A stretch of DNA of 64,000 nucleotides from Allacma fusca (lineage: Eukaryota > Arthropoda > Collembola > Symphypleona > Sminthuridae): NCBI GenBank assembly GCA_947179485.1, contig OX359249.1, positions 38,922,250 through 38,986,249 of the forward strand, in the 5' to 3' direction. The notes beneath the pieces are model-generated. The model was not told where the DNA came from. It did not search any database and saw only the letters and a program-made list of their open reading frames with translations. Shown piece after piece: positions 12,452 through 26,908 of the stretch; position 1 is the stretch's first letter; the number at the start of each line of letters is the position of its first letter. A program made the translations under genes and the position numbers.

Positions 12452-13848
12452 AGTCTGCTATCTGCATCTGCTATAGTTTTGTTTCCTGCCTTAAAATCTC
12501 GATACATTTGCGGGCATGAAATTACGCATACGTCCATATCATCATGTCATCATGTGAAGTCTTTTGCCTCGTTGTTTTTTATGTTTGATGGTTTACAGCA
12601 TCAGAAATTTGGTGAGGGTGGGCCCAAGGAATGGTTCGCATTTTATCCGTTAAAAATCACGCATCCACTCATATCAAATGTCATGTAGAGTCAAGTACTT
12701 TACTGCTAATTCTATTATGTTTTATGAGAGTCCAGTCAAGTATGAAATGACAAATCTTGCTGCAGTATCACTTCGTCAATCAGAAACATGATCCATGCAC
12801 AACATACCAGTACACATCTGATAGCGTTCCCTGGATTACGCACAAAAACTAACAAATCGTGCAAAAGCTTCCCTGTGTTCCCTACCCTTGTTTGTTTGTT
12901 ATGTATATTCTGGCAAGGTGGAACTTCTGAAGATAAATAAATGTGTAAAAAAGACAAATTCACACTTTTGTTTCCCTTCCCTTCGTCCAAAAAACATGGT
13001 TAAAACAAAATCATGATCACATCCGTCCGTATCCGTTCTCCCACCTTTTTATCCTCTCATCATGTCATCATGAATCTACGGTTTCTGGTGTACAGCAGAG
13101 CACGAGGTTGTTGGTCTCCAATTCTCTTTCACCTAAGATTCAAGCTCGTGTCTCGTCATAGCTCAACAGTTGAATCAGCATTTAGTACAAATTAGGCCTT
13201 TGCAGATATTTACAGATACTTTGGAGAATTTATGGCGGAACTTGACATTAAAGAGTACTGATTTTAAACCAGTGAACTAATTTTAGGTTTGGCGTTTTCA
13301 TTTGATTTTGTTGAATGCGTAATTTAGAACGATGATTAGAAACTAATCTGTCTAACTGTCAATTAGGATTTTCTGTACAGTTACGAAATAAATTTGTTAA
13401 TTCTTACATTGGATATTTTAAAATTCAATGATCATCAGGGCAAGCCTTTTGTTGTATCTAATGGTAAATGTGACTCTGGCAATATGAAGGTTTCAATTAT
13501 TCAGACTGAGCTGCCTCCTACCAACAGAACATCATCGCTCTCTGACTCTCAACAATGTATTACTAACTTGTTGGAGGGTTCAAGAAATGTTCACTAGAGG
13601 GAGCCAATTGTACAAACTTTCCTACAGGGTTTCCTTACCCCATGGTATTGGTATAGAAATACACAATTGGATTTAAGCGACAACCACACGTTTGCCTATT
13701 CACAGTTGAGGGTTAGGGATATCATTAGTTGGAATGGGCAAACTTGAGTTAGGCAACACTCATTGTCAGGACTAATATGCGAAAGCGGACAGGTTGCAAG
13801 TGCTTGTTGTTGTTTTTATTAATTCGATGATTAAATCGAGACAGAGAA

Positions 13849-13930
13849 ATTATCAAATGTTGGCGAAGCCTTCTAATAGCAATTTGGTAGATTACCAAAT
13901 GTTGCCAATGCTGTAATATTAGCATGTGTG
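13849..13930. repeat. Degenerate 42-bp tandem duplication with an 8-bp hairpin
   Basis: ATTATCAAATGTTGG at 13849 recurs as ATTACCAAATGTTGC at 13891, and the downstream parts are alike but diverged. ATTTGGTA (13882) and TACCAAAT (13893) form a perfect 8-bp inverted pair across the junction. Confidence 0.4.
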
Positions 13931-15026
13931 CATTATGTAATGTGGTAATGCGCAGTCCTAGAATTTGAGAAGCTAATCAAGAAAATTCCCAATATTTGGT
14001 TCAATAAAAAACAATATTTCGTTGTAGATTTTTTTTTATAACCTTCCGTAAAAACACGGCACAGCAACATAACTCATCGCAGGAACAAATGTCAAGTCTG
14101 TTACATTTACTCACACAGATGCAAATATAATGAGTATTGTCGAAGTATTCGAGGTCCCAAATGAAGCAAGAATCCATTTAGGTCTCTTCCCAGCCCGTTG
14201 GAAAGCAAGTGGGAATATCTTAGGAAGCCATAGGGTTTGCGCAATATTTGTTAAAATATGGTAATTCCATTCTGTGGGCCTTGCAATAATCAAATGTCGA
14301 CAAAGCTGTTCAATTCTACCTGGCTGTACACTGTGTATGTACGTAGTTGTGTTCGAATAACATTGGAGATTAATATCAGAGATTCTTTGAAACTGTTAGG
14401 TTTCTTCCGTACAAAAATGGATACGTTGGGACATGATCATGCTCTCCTGCATTTACAAGTTCGAAAATCTGCATCCACGATCAGATTGAGACAAGAGCAT
14501 TTTGCTTTCAAAATAGGAAGTATAATATACAAGTTAAAACATTAAATAACTTACTGCCCAGGTTGATTAGTTTTACGCGTGAAAGTGCTACGTGGAAATA
14601 GGTTAAGAATTTCCTTGAAAGTTAATAATTCTTGAAATGCATTGAGGAGTTGCAATATTTACAAGAAAAATGACTGCATTTTTGGATACGTTGTTCTTAC
14701 TCGCTGTAAGAATTATATATTATATAGCATATGGGCAATAGTACATGATATTCCTTTTGCTGCTGTTATTTTGTCGGGATTTTGAGGAGTCAATTGTATT
14801 GGAATAAAAATTCAAGATTTAAATACTACCTTGCTGGTTTCCAGTTAGTAACTCCGTGTGAAGGTTGTGGTAATCACTGACGTGGTACTCAGGATTAAAG
14901 TAGATTGCTGTGCCTTCTCCAGTAATCTCAATGAATTCATCAGGCCTTTTGGATTCTGTCCATCATTACTGTATCATTTTTTAAGCTTTGAAATCAACTG
15001 TTCCGCCTGAGCAATGCGGTTATGCA

Positions 15027-15050
15027 GGTGGTGGTGGTGGTGGTGGTGGG
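15027..15050. repeat. (GGT)n microsatellite
   Basis: About eight GGT units, followed by GATGATG. Confidence 0.93.
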
Positions 15051-16240
15051 TGATGATGTGATGAAGACCAAGACTAAAAGTCACTTCTGTATGTCTTCTG
15101 ACAACTACGTGCTTCCAATTCATAATCCCAATGCTTTCCAACTTAATAACTTTTTAAATAGTTAGGGCAAAAACTTATTTGAGCGTCAAGTTTCATCTAT
15201 GAAATGGTTTACAGATTAGCAATAATTTCTTGGCATTAGTGTCATGTCCATATTGGTGAGGGAGAGCCTCTGCAGCCATTGTCTGTAGATACTAGATCAT
15301 AGAATTTCCAATAATCACAGGGGGAGAAAAAAAACGGAACAAATAAATTCGTCTGAACTGTTAAATTACGATCACGCAAATTAAAACTGCTTCGTTGAAT
15401 TGAAACAAGTAACCGAATAAGGGACATGTACATAAAAACAGTAGACTCATCCGTCAATCCCCCATATGCTTTCCTCTGGCTACATAAAAGTAGTAGTAAG
15501 GCTGAAAGTCAAAATTCATTTAGGGTTTCAAGGAAGGAGGTCTTATACCTCATCAAAATATATCACATGTTTCTGCCGTACAAAGAAAACGCATTGTGAA
15601 TAGATGAGTTCAGCGTAATTGTAATTGTTTCTGTGTGATGTTGCTATGCAACTTTTCGTGAGTACCCACGCACATTTTCCTCACTCTCATCACGTACAGA
15701 GTAGACGGGCTGTAGCTACTTCACTTGCTCATGTATGTATCTATTCCTTGAGCCCAGTCCTCAGTTGACCATAGGCACCTGGAAGAATGAGCTAACTTGC
15801 GTAATTTTTTGAAATACTTGTCTCATTAAGGCCAAAGAAATCTCTGCTGCAATGTATCATCTGTTCATCAGTCGTACGCATAGTCTTACTGTAAACGTCT
15901 TGACTACAGCATGCATGTGCCATTAGACATTCATAAATTGACATACGTGTGTGGACGAGACGAGCATGTGTACATATACTTATATGTAGATATGTATATG
16001 CAACTTTTCAATCAGACTCACCAGTTATAATTATTTTTATCCCCATGATTCGCAAGTGTACATATAGTCTTACCCCACTTAGGCCAAAATCTGAACGGAG
16101 AACTAAACAGGGACGTCACAGTAAGGAAGGAAGTTATTGAGGTTGAACAATGCTCACTAATAATAATCAAGCTCAAATTAGCTGGAAAGGACAATTTGCA
16201 TTATTCAACTTAAAATATTGGATGTGTATTATCCCAGCCC

Positions 16241-16257
16241 AGAGAGAGAGAGAGAGA
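16241..16257. repeat. (AG)n microsatellite, short
   Basis: AG run of about 17 bp. Confidence 0.9.
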
Positions 16258-19200
16258 ACTCCCATATGCATTTGTATCATATGAGAGGGACGGAGCCAGG
16301 CCACTTGCATGTCATTGTTGGAGTAAAAAGCTAGTTGAAGTCAATAAATTGTATGCGTTTTTTTTTTCATGTGGTACAGTCCTAACCACTTGTATTCAAC
16401 CGCAAGATTAGAGGCACAAACAAAGCACTACTGGGACGACAAGGTGGTTTGGGAAGAGGTATTGTAAAGGCAAGATGACTTCAAGTTGTAGGCTTAATTT
16501 AAATCGCCATTATATTGCAAGATACATTGCAAGGCAGGTCCGCAGCCAAGTCCCACTTTCCCCTTCAGTTATCTCGCTACTTTTCTAATGAAAGCTTTTA
16601 ATTTCCAAATTATTTTAATTGTCTCTTGCATTTCTTCATTTTCTTCCCTTAAATTTTCATAATGCATGGGCTATACAGGCTCTAATCAGTGACTCAACCG
16701 CTGCTTGACTTATGTGAAGCTACCTCTTATTTCAATGAGTGCTGGCTTCCGTATCCCATTTTACAAGTCTTATTAATTCATTCATTTGTTTAATTCAGCG
16801 CAATTGATCATCCAGAATTAATCGCCTTCTTAGGAATCGCTAGAGGTAGTTTCAAATGAGAGGAAAGGAACAACAAGTACGGAGCTTTTTATACAAACAG
16901 CTAGAAGCCACCTGAGACAATCAGGTGCTTAGGACAAAATGACTAGCTTAATTAGCTTAGTAGTTAATGTGGGTTGCAAAACGGCAAGACGCTGGGATGT
17001 TGATATTCTCATCCTTCCTCAGAGTCAATTGGGGGAAAAAAATCTGTAAAGGAAGATGGTTTTTATATGTAATAATGTCCTATGGGCTCTTTATCGATAG
17101 TATTTTAGTATTTGGACGGAGCTAGATAATGCGTACTATTTGTCTTCAGATACTCATTAATTATTAGTCTGGATTAAGAAATTCTGTCGTTTCTGCTTTT
17201 GCTCTTGACCCACTAAAAGGCTTGTGTTTATACTCATCACTGGACGTTATGTGTACTATACCTATGTCGGTTTGAGGATGGATTTATCTACGTATCTCAA
17301 AGGACCTATATATCATGTCATCATCCCCAGCCTCAGCACTTGAGTCCTAATGTTTAATGTAATATCAATCAGTGTGTGTGTGTTGTGGTGGGGTTGTACA
17401 AATTAATAGTAACCAAAAGTTTTAGGCAAGGACTCGATGATGATATTCCAGGTGCTGTATGTTGTGAAATGTAAAAGTATTTTGTAATTACATGTGTTGC
17501 AAAACTGAAAAATTCATTAATCACAGGAGGCATGGAAGCGGAGAACTTTTAGTTAAAGTTGAGCTCCTACGACGTGACATGTTTCAAAAAGATCAGATTA
17601 CATGTACACGACTCTCCTCATATCTATAAAGGTCCATTAAAGAGACATGTGAACATGAGAAATTCATTCCGTGTGTAAGTTCTGATGGACACAAGTCGAT
17701 TGACTGTTATGGAATGCTTTCCGAGACTTCGAGATGAACAAAGAGGAGTAGAAATCGGCGATAGTAATTTGACTGTACAGTGGAAGGAGCATACAGAGAT
17801 AATAACCTGCAGGAGTGTGCATTAAAGAATCGAGATGATGATGAAGAAAAGGCCAAATGACATATTATTTTACCCACATTTATGTCCGCGTGGTTCAAGT
17901 CTCGCCTCAAGTATCTAGAATTCTGCGAATGTGACACAATGTCTATAGTGTGGCATAGTGTCGCAAGTCTCAACATTGCTTCCCATTTCCAGCTCATATG
18001 ATTGTCCACATAGGACCTGTTGGAAGAGGAGGATTTTCAATGAATTAAAATAGATTCGTAAAATAATGAAATTATTCCTTCCACAAGTAGACAGTCATCT
18101 ACCGGCTGGAGGGTATTTTCACAAGTCGTTAATGTGAAGTCTACTATTCTGTTCTACTGTAATACGGCCGTAACAATGGTAAGGAATCATCTGGCAATAT
18201 CATGGTTGGACAGGTTATGCAAGTGTCAGATCTTATTAAAAGTAATTTAAGTCTTTGTCCTATTATTGGACGACTCAATATCGTTCGGACTTAATGATGC
18301 TCACATATTTGAAGTTTCATCTGAAAGTTGGGTCGGGGTCGTTCCAAAGGTAGAGATTTCATTAAAATACAGTCCCAAGAATAACATGGGCGGCATTGTA
18401 ATTTTTTCTATAGAATTTCAGAGATACTTGAGTTTTTCCCGAGCTTAGTTGGATCCCTCAGTGAAATATAAATGTGACTGTTTTTTGATAACTATAAGAT
18501 GAAGCGTGCATGCTCTGCATGACCATGGTCGGAAGGAATGTCTCACAGGCAGTCTCAAGTATAAGTGTACATAAGTACACAAAAGCCTATTTATTTCAGT
18601 TAGAGTGAAAGGGACCATGTTGGTGTTATTTCCATTCGAGTCTTTTATCAAAATCTTATGATTACATTATTGACATTCAAGCATACTTTACACGGGATTG
18701 TATCACTGTATCCTTTGTTCAGATTTCTATTATCCAATATCTCTCCTGGTTCGTCATTACAGTGTATTTAAATATACACACGCACACATATCCCCTTGCT
18801 ACTGACTCTACAAGCTAAATGTCGTGCAAGCTACAGTGCCTCAGTACATCCAATGATCAGAGTTAGTACAATACTTTTGGCAATGTAGATTTCTCACTGT
18901 ATTCTCAAATATGACATCAAAACACTGAACTACCCTGCTAACCATTGCTTCAGGAATTGAGTAGTCCCATTCACAAGGGACAAAGGCATCTGCGTTAATG
19001 GCCGGATTCAGGAGTGTGTATGTGTATCAAAGGTTTCTAATGTGGACAATAACAAATGTTTCTTGTAGTATTTAGTTTGTGTATGAGTCAAGACATAAGC
19101 CCCTAGAGCCAAAGCCTCTCAACTTATTCTAATTGTGACTTGATTTCTTTTGTATCATTAATACATGTCACAAATTCTCAAACTAATTTTAGTTTGACTG

Positions 19201-22200
19201 CAAGTAGCAAGCCTCCTATCATATTAATTTTTTTTCCAATGTACTCTAAAAGATTCATATTTCATGTTTGCATCATAGTTGATAGCCCTACGTCTGCTTC
19301 TGTAATACTCTTGGACTTCGTGATCCCAGCACCATGTAAAGCACCGATGCCATACACTCTCAGTTAGTAGACATGTACATACATACATTGTGTGTCTGAA
19401 AACCTGAACTTGCTCATTTTCGAATAAATGTCAGAAAAACGAGGTGCACTTGCACGTATGTATACTTACATGAAGGAAAAGTGCCGAGCTTAGGAAATGA
19501 AACATTCAATGTTAAATTCTTGGATTGGAATTGGGAAAATTGAAAAAATCCTCCTTGCTTAACGCAAACACGATATGTGAGAGCCATCAGTGTGTGTCTA
19601 CTTGAGAGGAGGAATGTGAGCATATAAGTATGTAACTTATTATATGCGTCTTGAATTGAATTTACGAACCCTATAAGTTAATAAGTAGTGTAATGTTAAT
19701 AACTTGACCATCGTTATCTTGGTCAATTTTGTACTTATAGGAATTCAAGAGTAGATTTTGGTGTATTACAAAAGTTACATCCATTTAAAATTCTTACTAC
19801 CCTGCAATGCATCTCATGTCATGACTGACGGATTTTAGTTCGTACTACACGAATTAGTTTTAATTATTCTTTTTCTTTCGTCATGTGTAAAAATCATCCG
19901 TTCTGACTGACGGAGGATGCATGTGGAATAATTTGGGAAAGAGCTTAAATTTCCATGGAATTCCTTGGTTTAACGGCCAGTGAAAATTTCCAACTTTACG
20001 ACCGACTTGATGGGAACAAATGCTGACCACCATAAAAATGCTTTCGTCTTACACAGCCTTCTCACACATTCACTGTACTCATGGCTAGTCCTGTCCATAT
20101 GCATGGTCCTAGCATGTCTCTACGATTTTGTTTTGTTTACATGTTCCCCATGTCCAAGACACGTTAGAGCCAGAGCCTGCATTATAATAAGAGAGGTTGG
20201 TTGTGTTGCATAACTTATGCATGTCTCCAAAATATGCCCATATGTATGTATGTATCTACATACAAACGCAGTCCGGGCACATCATCAAATAAACCCAGAG
20301 CTACTTAAGGTCCCATCATCACCAAAGTGAATGCAGTAGCCACGTAAGCTTTTGAATAGGTAGTGTGCGTACGCACGCAGGACATTTTTTCTGTAATTTT
20401 AACGTTATCATCAATCTCTTATGCTGTAATAGTAGTCGCGACTCGCGACAATAATCTTCATTCTTCAAGCTACTGCTTGGCAAGCGAGGCTTTACAAAAG
20501 AATCGACCATGAATGTGTCACCCTGTGTCAATAAATAAAGACAGAAATCACCTCATTTTGTCTTTGTCGTCGTCTTGGGACACTTTTTGTATTCAGCAAT
20601 ACTCCTTCCCTTGACTCTGTAGATACCTACATCGCCTCACCACTCAACATACCCCTGCTATCATGTTTTACATTCTAAATTTTAATGTGTACAAGCATTT
20701 ATCCTACGGATGCTTTTAAAAGGGCTGTACTTCACAGATGCACAAATTTTCTTCTTGCTTCTTTCTTCATTGCTTATCCGGTGTCTTCCACGTCCCCCCA
20801 ATGTAGGTGTCATTCAGACTGTGAATTTCATAGTAAATGCATGACATAATCCAATACGGCTTAATATCGTACATACAAATTATTGGACAATGGAATTCCC
20901 CATGTATCTCGGAGCACCTTCAAGTAGATGCATACATATCTACATATACCGAGGAGCGCAAAAATTTTGTAATCAGAAATCAAGCCTCAAAGAGAAGACA
21001 ATTGGGAACGTACCCTTTATTTCTGTACGATGAAGAACAAAGTTTTCGTTTCATTTCATGCATGTTCATCGTAGGTGCAGTTGTTGCTTGTAGCATTATG
21101 TACACATTGGAGACCAGACAGTCAGTTGCGATGGGCGAAGGAAATAACAATAATCAAATTTGAGTGTTACAGCTTTACATCGGGACTGTGGGTACATGAG
21201 CATAGGGCCGCAATTTGTGGACCGTAGCAGTTTCATTTGGTAGAAACTTATGACTTGAACAGGCACAGGCTATGTATCTATATGATTTGTGATAGAGATG
21301 GAGTAGACGACAGTACTTATGTACACCTAAAAGTCTTACTCTTTCGACTGTCATATGAGAGACTGTGATACGCGGGGAGATAAACCTTTTGAGAATATTA
21401 GACAATAATGAGGCGAGGGAAGATCGTAGACTTCAAATAATTAATTTTACAGAGCCATATTTATAATTTAAATATCAATTCTAGCTGAATACTTGTTTTT
21501 GACTCCTTTTGGTTTCGTCTCTATGTATTTATATATGTATAGATATATTTTTTTTTACATGACCCAGTCTCTCGGGACTTGGAAAAATCCATTCAAATGC
21601 CTCTATTTATGCTTATATCTGTTGTTGAGGCATGCCAGTTTTTGTCACATTTCTTTTCATTCCGACTGATGCAATGTGCACACGACGCCTCACTACATGA
21701 TTTAAATCATCGATGTGTACCTACAGCGTCTGTTCTTGCACACTCAAAAGGAATAAATACATCCAACTGTTAACAAACTAATACGAAAAGTTGATGCGGA
21801 TCCAATGCTCACAAAATCATGTTTATTATAAAATTCAGAATTATGCTGTAAATATTGTTGATGCATATAGTATATCTTACTAAATGTGTACTTTCTTGTA
21901 CCTGTAGCTTGAAGCATATATAGGAAATAGGAATAGATAGTTTTATAGGAGAAGGTCCACGTGGTTCAGGATGGATTGACCATTAACCCAAGTACTACAT
22001 GCCATGAGAGGCATCACTTCGCACAATTTATAATAGTATCACTTTCGCTTTTTACAAAAAACGTTATACGTATGCAGGCACTGTACCTCATATATGTGTT
22101 CCTTCCCTTCCAAAACATTTTCTGCAGTTAAGTACACATCTGAGCTAGTTACCTACTTCAGTGAGTTATTTTCTTCGAGACATACTCACTTGCATTATTG

Positions 22201-22848
22201 CCACACGATTTGCATTGTTCCCTTCCGTTTAGTCATTTGAGTAATTTCTTTGAGTTCAATTTAAAGAGTATCCGCACGTGCTGCAGGTCCTTTCCGAACC
22301 GTATGTGATAAGTACTCTCATTTTATGAAAAATATAAACCTTTTATGTAAGATTTAGGATTGCAAGTGTATCTACAATTGAAAAGTCAGGCAGTCATTAA
22401 TTTCAGTATCTGTAAAGAAGATCTAAATGGTTTACAGATGCGTATCAGTTTCAGGCCCCAAACTTTTCAGTCTGCTCCAAGCTCCAATATAGAAAAGTTG
22501 AAAATGTTTCAAAATTCCTTTCTTCTAGCTAAAAACTATACGCACTATCGTAAAAGTTGCGTACCAGCGGGGGGAGAATCCTGAGAATAAAGTGGGACCT
22601 AAAGTACGGCAAAATTCTTTCATTTCTAAATGCAAGGAACAATCCAAGGGTTTTCGTAAAACGAATCAGATATTATATATTGTATCAATAGTGGACTTGT
22701 AACTTGTGACAATGCAAAAACCTACAAGTGTCTGCATCTGCAATGTCTGGACTCATACAAATATGTATAAATGTAAATACTTACAGTAGTTGTTACACCT
22801 GAGATTTAGTGTTGCCATTTATGTCAGCAGTGCCTAAATAACTTCACT

Positions 22849-22990
22849 TTAGGCTGAACTCCCATAAGATTTTCTTCCGTGACTCAAACCATTTCAAAGA
22901 GCATGGAAAAAGCATTTCTACAAAATAATTTAACATCGAAGGCAAATTGAAAGTCTCAGGAAGGAAAATTCCCACGTGAGTTCAGCCTAA
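22849..22990. mobile_element. Short inverted-repeat element (MITE-like), 142 bp
   Basis: The ends are inverted copies starting TTAGGCTGAACTC (13 bp identical), and the similarity continues imperfectly for about 17 more bases (ATTTTC-TTCC type). The interior has no coding potential. I find no clean target duplication in the flanks (ACTTCACT left, GTATGTAA right), so the superfamily is undetermined and the borders could be off by a few bases. A plain hairpin is the alternative reading. Confidence 0.5.
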
Positions 22991-24055
22991 GTATGTAAAT
23001 GAGTTTAGTTGTGTGTGACAAAGTAGCAAGTGCTAATTAGGACAAAAGCTATTACATGCTATTAAAAACAAACGTTGTCAAAATATTTACTATAAACATT
23101 TTCAACCTTCTCTCCGACTTTGTATCCAAAAAGAGATAAGCATTGTTTCTTGGAAAATGTAATGTGTTCAGATGTCAATAGTAGTATCTATAGGGACTGG
23201 GTCTATTAGCTAATTTATTTCTTCTATTGATTGGCTGTATTGTCATACCCACCCAAAGACACTTGTTTCATTCAAATGCTTGTATGTAATTAATACCACG
23301 GGAATTTGGAATGCTCAAAAGTGTGAAGGGACAACAAAGGGAATTATATTAAATGTAGTCTCCGCCCGCGACGGGTTTTAAAAGTCTTGAAAAGGAAAAA
23401 CATTGAAGTGCATATATCTGTCTACATACTGAGAAGAAACAATGTTGGGATTTTAACCGAATGAGCAGCGTTAGTTCTGCTGCTTGTTGTATAATAGAAT
23501 TACTATTGCTAAATAGCATTTATTTGTTCTTACGTTGCGAAAATTTGTTGGTGGGCTTTTGTTCCATCAGCACGTATGTTTTTATTCAAAAAATATGAAT
23601 TGTTCTCGTCAATTTGTACACTTGTATTTGCCATTTGAAGTAGTGTTTTTCGTAATTTCGAGGTTTTAAACAAAAAAAATAAAACTTGTACATCGTTGTT
23701 AGAATTTCCCAATCTCTATTGAATGGTTGAGTCGACTTTGGCATGATTTATGACAACTCCCCGAAAGAAAGAAGTAAACGTCTGGGCTGTTCATTATGTA
23801 TTCCCACTTGAAATAAGATTGGATTTCATTTCTTTGAAATTATGTTAAACACTATCGCTATCAAATATACAAGAGGTTTGAATTACCAACATTCAATCCC
23901 CTGAGACATACATGATTGTTGAATAATACAATTAACGAAGGGGTTGAGAATAATGCTGGATAGGGTCGTACAAAGAAAGAAGTCGTAAATGAGAAGGTTA
24001 TTGTTTAGAAGAAAAGACGTAAGCGATCGCGTTTTGGGGTGCTTAAGTAATCCCC

Positions 24056-24074
24056 TGTGTGTGTGTGTGTGTGT
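24056..24074. repeat. (TG)n microsatellite, short
   Basis: TG run of about 19 bp running into a T tract. Confidence 0.9.
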
Positions 24075-26889
24075 TTTTTTTTGCAAGTTTGGATATGCGG
24101 GAAAACTTACAGGCAAAGAATTTTACAAGAAGCGTTTACATGGTTTAGTGGGAGTGGGATGGTATTTACACTCACAGAGTAATATCTATTCATATGTCAT
24201 ATCTCCAAATGACGTTGCTGGTATATGCATGGAGAAGCCCAGAGTCATTTCCGATGCTGACTCTGCAGAATGACGCTTTTGAAGTCAAGGGAAGATAATT
24301 TAGAAATACACAAGACATCAAATTAAATGTGACGAGACAGAAGCTTATGAGTAATGTGATTGTTATTTACAAATTGATTTAACTCATGGTGAGGCATTGC
24401 AAAATCAACCACGTGGTCCCACACTTTCCCGTTCCCGATACACCAGAAACATCTCTCACACTTAACGAAAAGCAAAAGTGATAAAAACGAGTTGGGAATT
24501 TTTACAACTCCTGTGCGTCTGCTTACAGTTACTGACGCATTGTGTTCAGCACGGGAGTTACTACTTCTCATTACGTGACGTGAGTAGAATTCCGGAACAT
24601 CACTTACGGTTAATACAAAAGGCCAAGTTAAAATACTCTTATGTCAATATATCTGCCGGAGTAATTAGCAACGGTTGCTATTTGTGAACAATTTACCGCA
24701 AAGCGATACAAATTATTATTGTTTCCGCAAAAGGTCCTACAAAGGCTTCTCTAGGACAGATTAATATGCTTTTTATAGTGTAAGGAGGGAATTGCACTGG
24801 TATTTTCAGCAATCTCATGTCCCAAGAAAGGGAAGGTATTCAACTGTTAGTAGTTTAGTATGTAACATTTTACGTAATGTAACTAACTGCCACTCTCTGG
24901 CCGTAGTATGGCAAAGCCTAGTTGTAGTGAGTAGCGGAAAGTATCGATAAATGTTATGTTCAATGCAAACGAAATGTAAATGCTAGTCTAAGGATCTGTG
25001 CTAATTTAAAAGCAATAAACTGGTCCGTGTAGACCCACGAGACAATTTATTACTGTGGGATCATAGAATGTAATTATACGCTAACGTAATTCCAAGGAGT
25101 AATAAAATGCTGGTAAATACAAGCTGTACGTAGTTTGAAAGGAAAGGAAGTGGATTATTACGTGCAAAACTGATATAGTTGTTATTTTATTTTTTGCTTA
25201 AATGGCGTGCCTTGTGGTCCGATGATAGCAATCGTGACACTGGGTCAGCTCTTACGAATTTCTTTCTGTACATGGATCTTGCGATGCAAGGGATTAGAAG
25301 ATGACATGAGGAACGACGGTACTGACTTTCGGTGATTTCGTGACAGATTGCACCTTAAAAGTAGTCAATTTTAAAGGAAATTGGGAAAGCTATTAGAGCG
25401 ATTTAACGAATAAAAAGGATATAAGCCATTATCTTTATTTTTGCATGAGCTCCAATCACACCATTAAAATGTAGTTAGGGTTAGGAGCATAATCCCTGGG
25501 AGATATATTGTAAAATACATGAAACTAGATGCATGTTTTTTTCTATGTGAATCCTTGGATATAACTCTGGTCTGTTCAATACTGATAAATGGGAGAAGTT
25601 GCAGTGAAACCTGTAAGGTAAGGATTAAAGCTTGAAAATACAAGTTACTTTGCAAATAAGCAAGAGAGTCCAATAATTTCCCTGGGAACCTCTTCAGATG
25701 AACAGAGAGTTCAGGTCAATTTCATTGTGAATCTCAGTCTCAGGTAAATTAAGATCAACAAGTAGTAACGTCACATGACAAACAGAAGATCCGTGAAGCT
25801 TAGATATATGAAAGCGTGTAACCCCAGTGCAGAGAGTACACATCAGCATGTACACACACATATTGACGTTAATACCGGATGAAAAAAAATAAGGAGAAAC
25901 CAAAACAAAAAAGTGAACTGTAAAAATTCTTTCATGGCAGCAAACAATCATGTCCATGGAATTTACTCTTACTCCCTGAAGCTTCCACAGCTGGCATGTA
26001 TGAAAATAATAGTTTCAAAACAAGTAAAGTACACATGTGTGAGATCCCTGTATTATACTTGTGCACATGCTACAGCCATAGGAGACTATTCCATGCAATT
26101 TCCTCAAAGGTCATATTCTGCAAAGGTTGCTTGTGATCTGTGATATGATAGTAACGAGGATGGAAGTGGTTGGTTCCTTTTTACTACACATTAAACCCCA
26201 TAAAACAAGGTTATTTACATAGTACAGAGCTTCAGTAAATATAATTATATTAAGGGAGTAGAGGTAAAAACATATAGATAATGTCATACATGTGTAACCT
26301 ATGAATTATGTAATACGTGCAAGCATAGAGGTTCTCAGGATTTTATCTCTCCACATGATCACATAACTTAAGGATGCGGCTTTATTTTTTCCCATGATCA
26401 ATTGAGATGAATTTCATATTTCATGCTACGCTACTTACACCGTATTAAGTTATTAGCACTATACTATAGGCATAACCAACATTCAAAATTTTGCTGAGTT
26501 TTTGAACTAACAAAGGAAGTGAAATAGGAATTGTGTAGTATGATTTTTTCACCGAAAGACAAAAAAAAAATCTTGGGATGGTCATATCCATGTATAACAT
26601 CACACTTGATGTCTTAGCAGAGTTACATCAAATTATATGTGATGTTCCATCATCTGAGGGTTAGTATGATTTTTCTTGAGTGACTAGCCCCTCTTGTTCT
26701 TGTAGGCTTCCAGGGGTTTGTTACCTTTTAAGCATACATGCACATGCAAGTCAGTGGACACGTAGGATGATCGCCGGATGTAAAGTTTTGACTTGTGTGA
26801 CTCAAGTGATGACAGAATCTTCCTTCTGTGTAAGGTTGACTTTTGTAGGGTTCTCCATTCTTACAACCACGATTACCCATAGATATGCA

Positions 26890-26908
26890 TGTGTGTGTGT
26901 GTGTGTGT
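26890..26908. repeat. (TG)n microsatellite, short
   Basis: TG run of about 19 bp. Confidence 0.9.

Larger units (their letters stand above)
11368..22848. other. Mostly non-coding stretch with microsatellites and a few doubtful - strand open stretches
   Basis: Holds GA/CT runs at 11799, 12430 and 16241, a GGT run at 15027, a degenerate 42-bp tandem duplication at 13849-13930, and a - strand open stretch at 12808-12926 behind a good acceptor. I see nothing else definable; 16.3-22.8 kb in particular shows no gene I can support. Confidence 0.5.
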
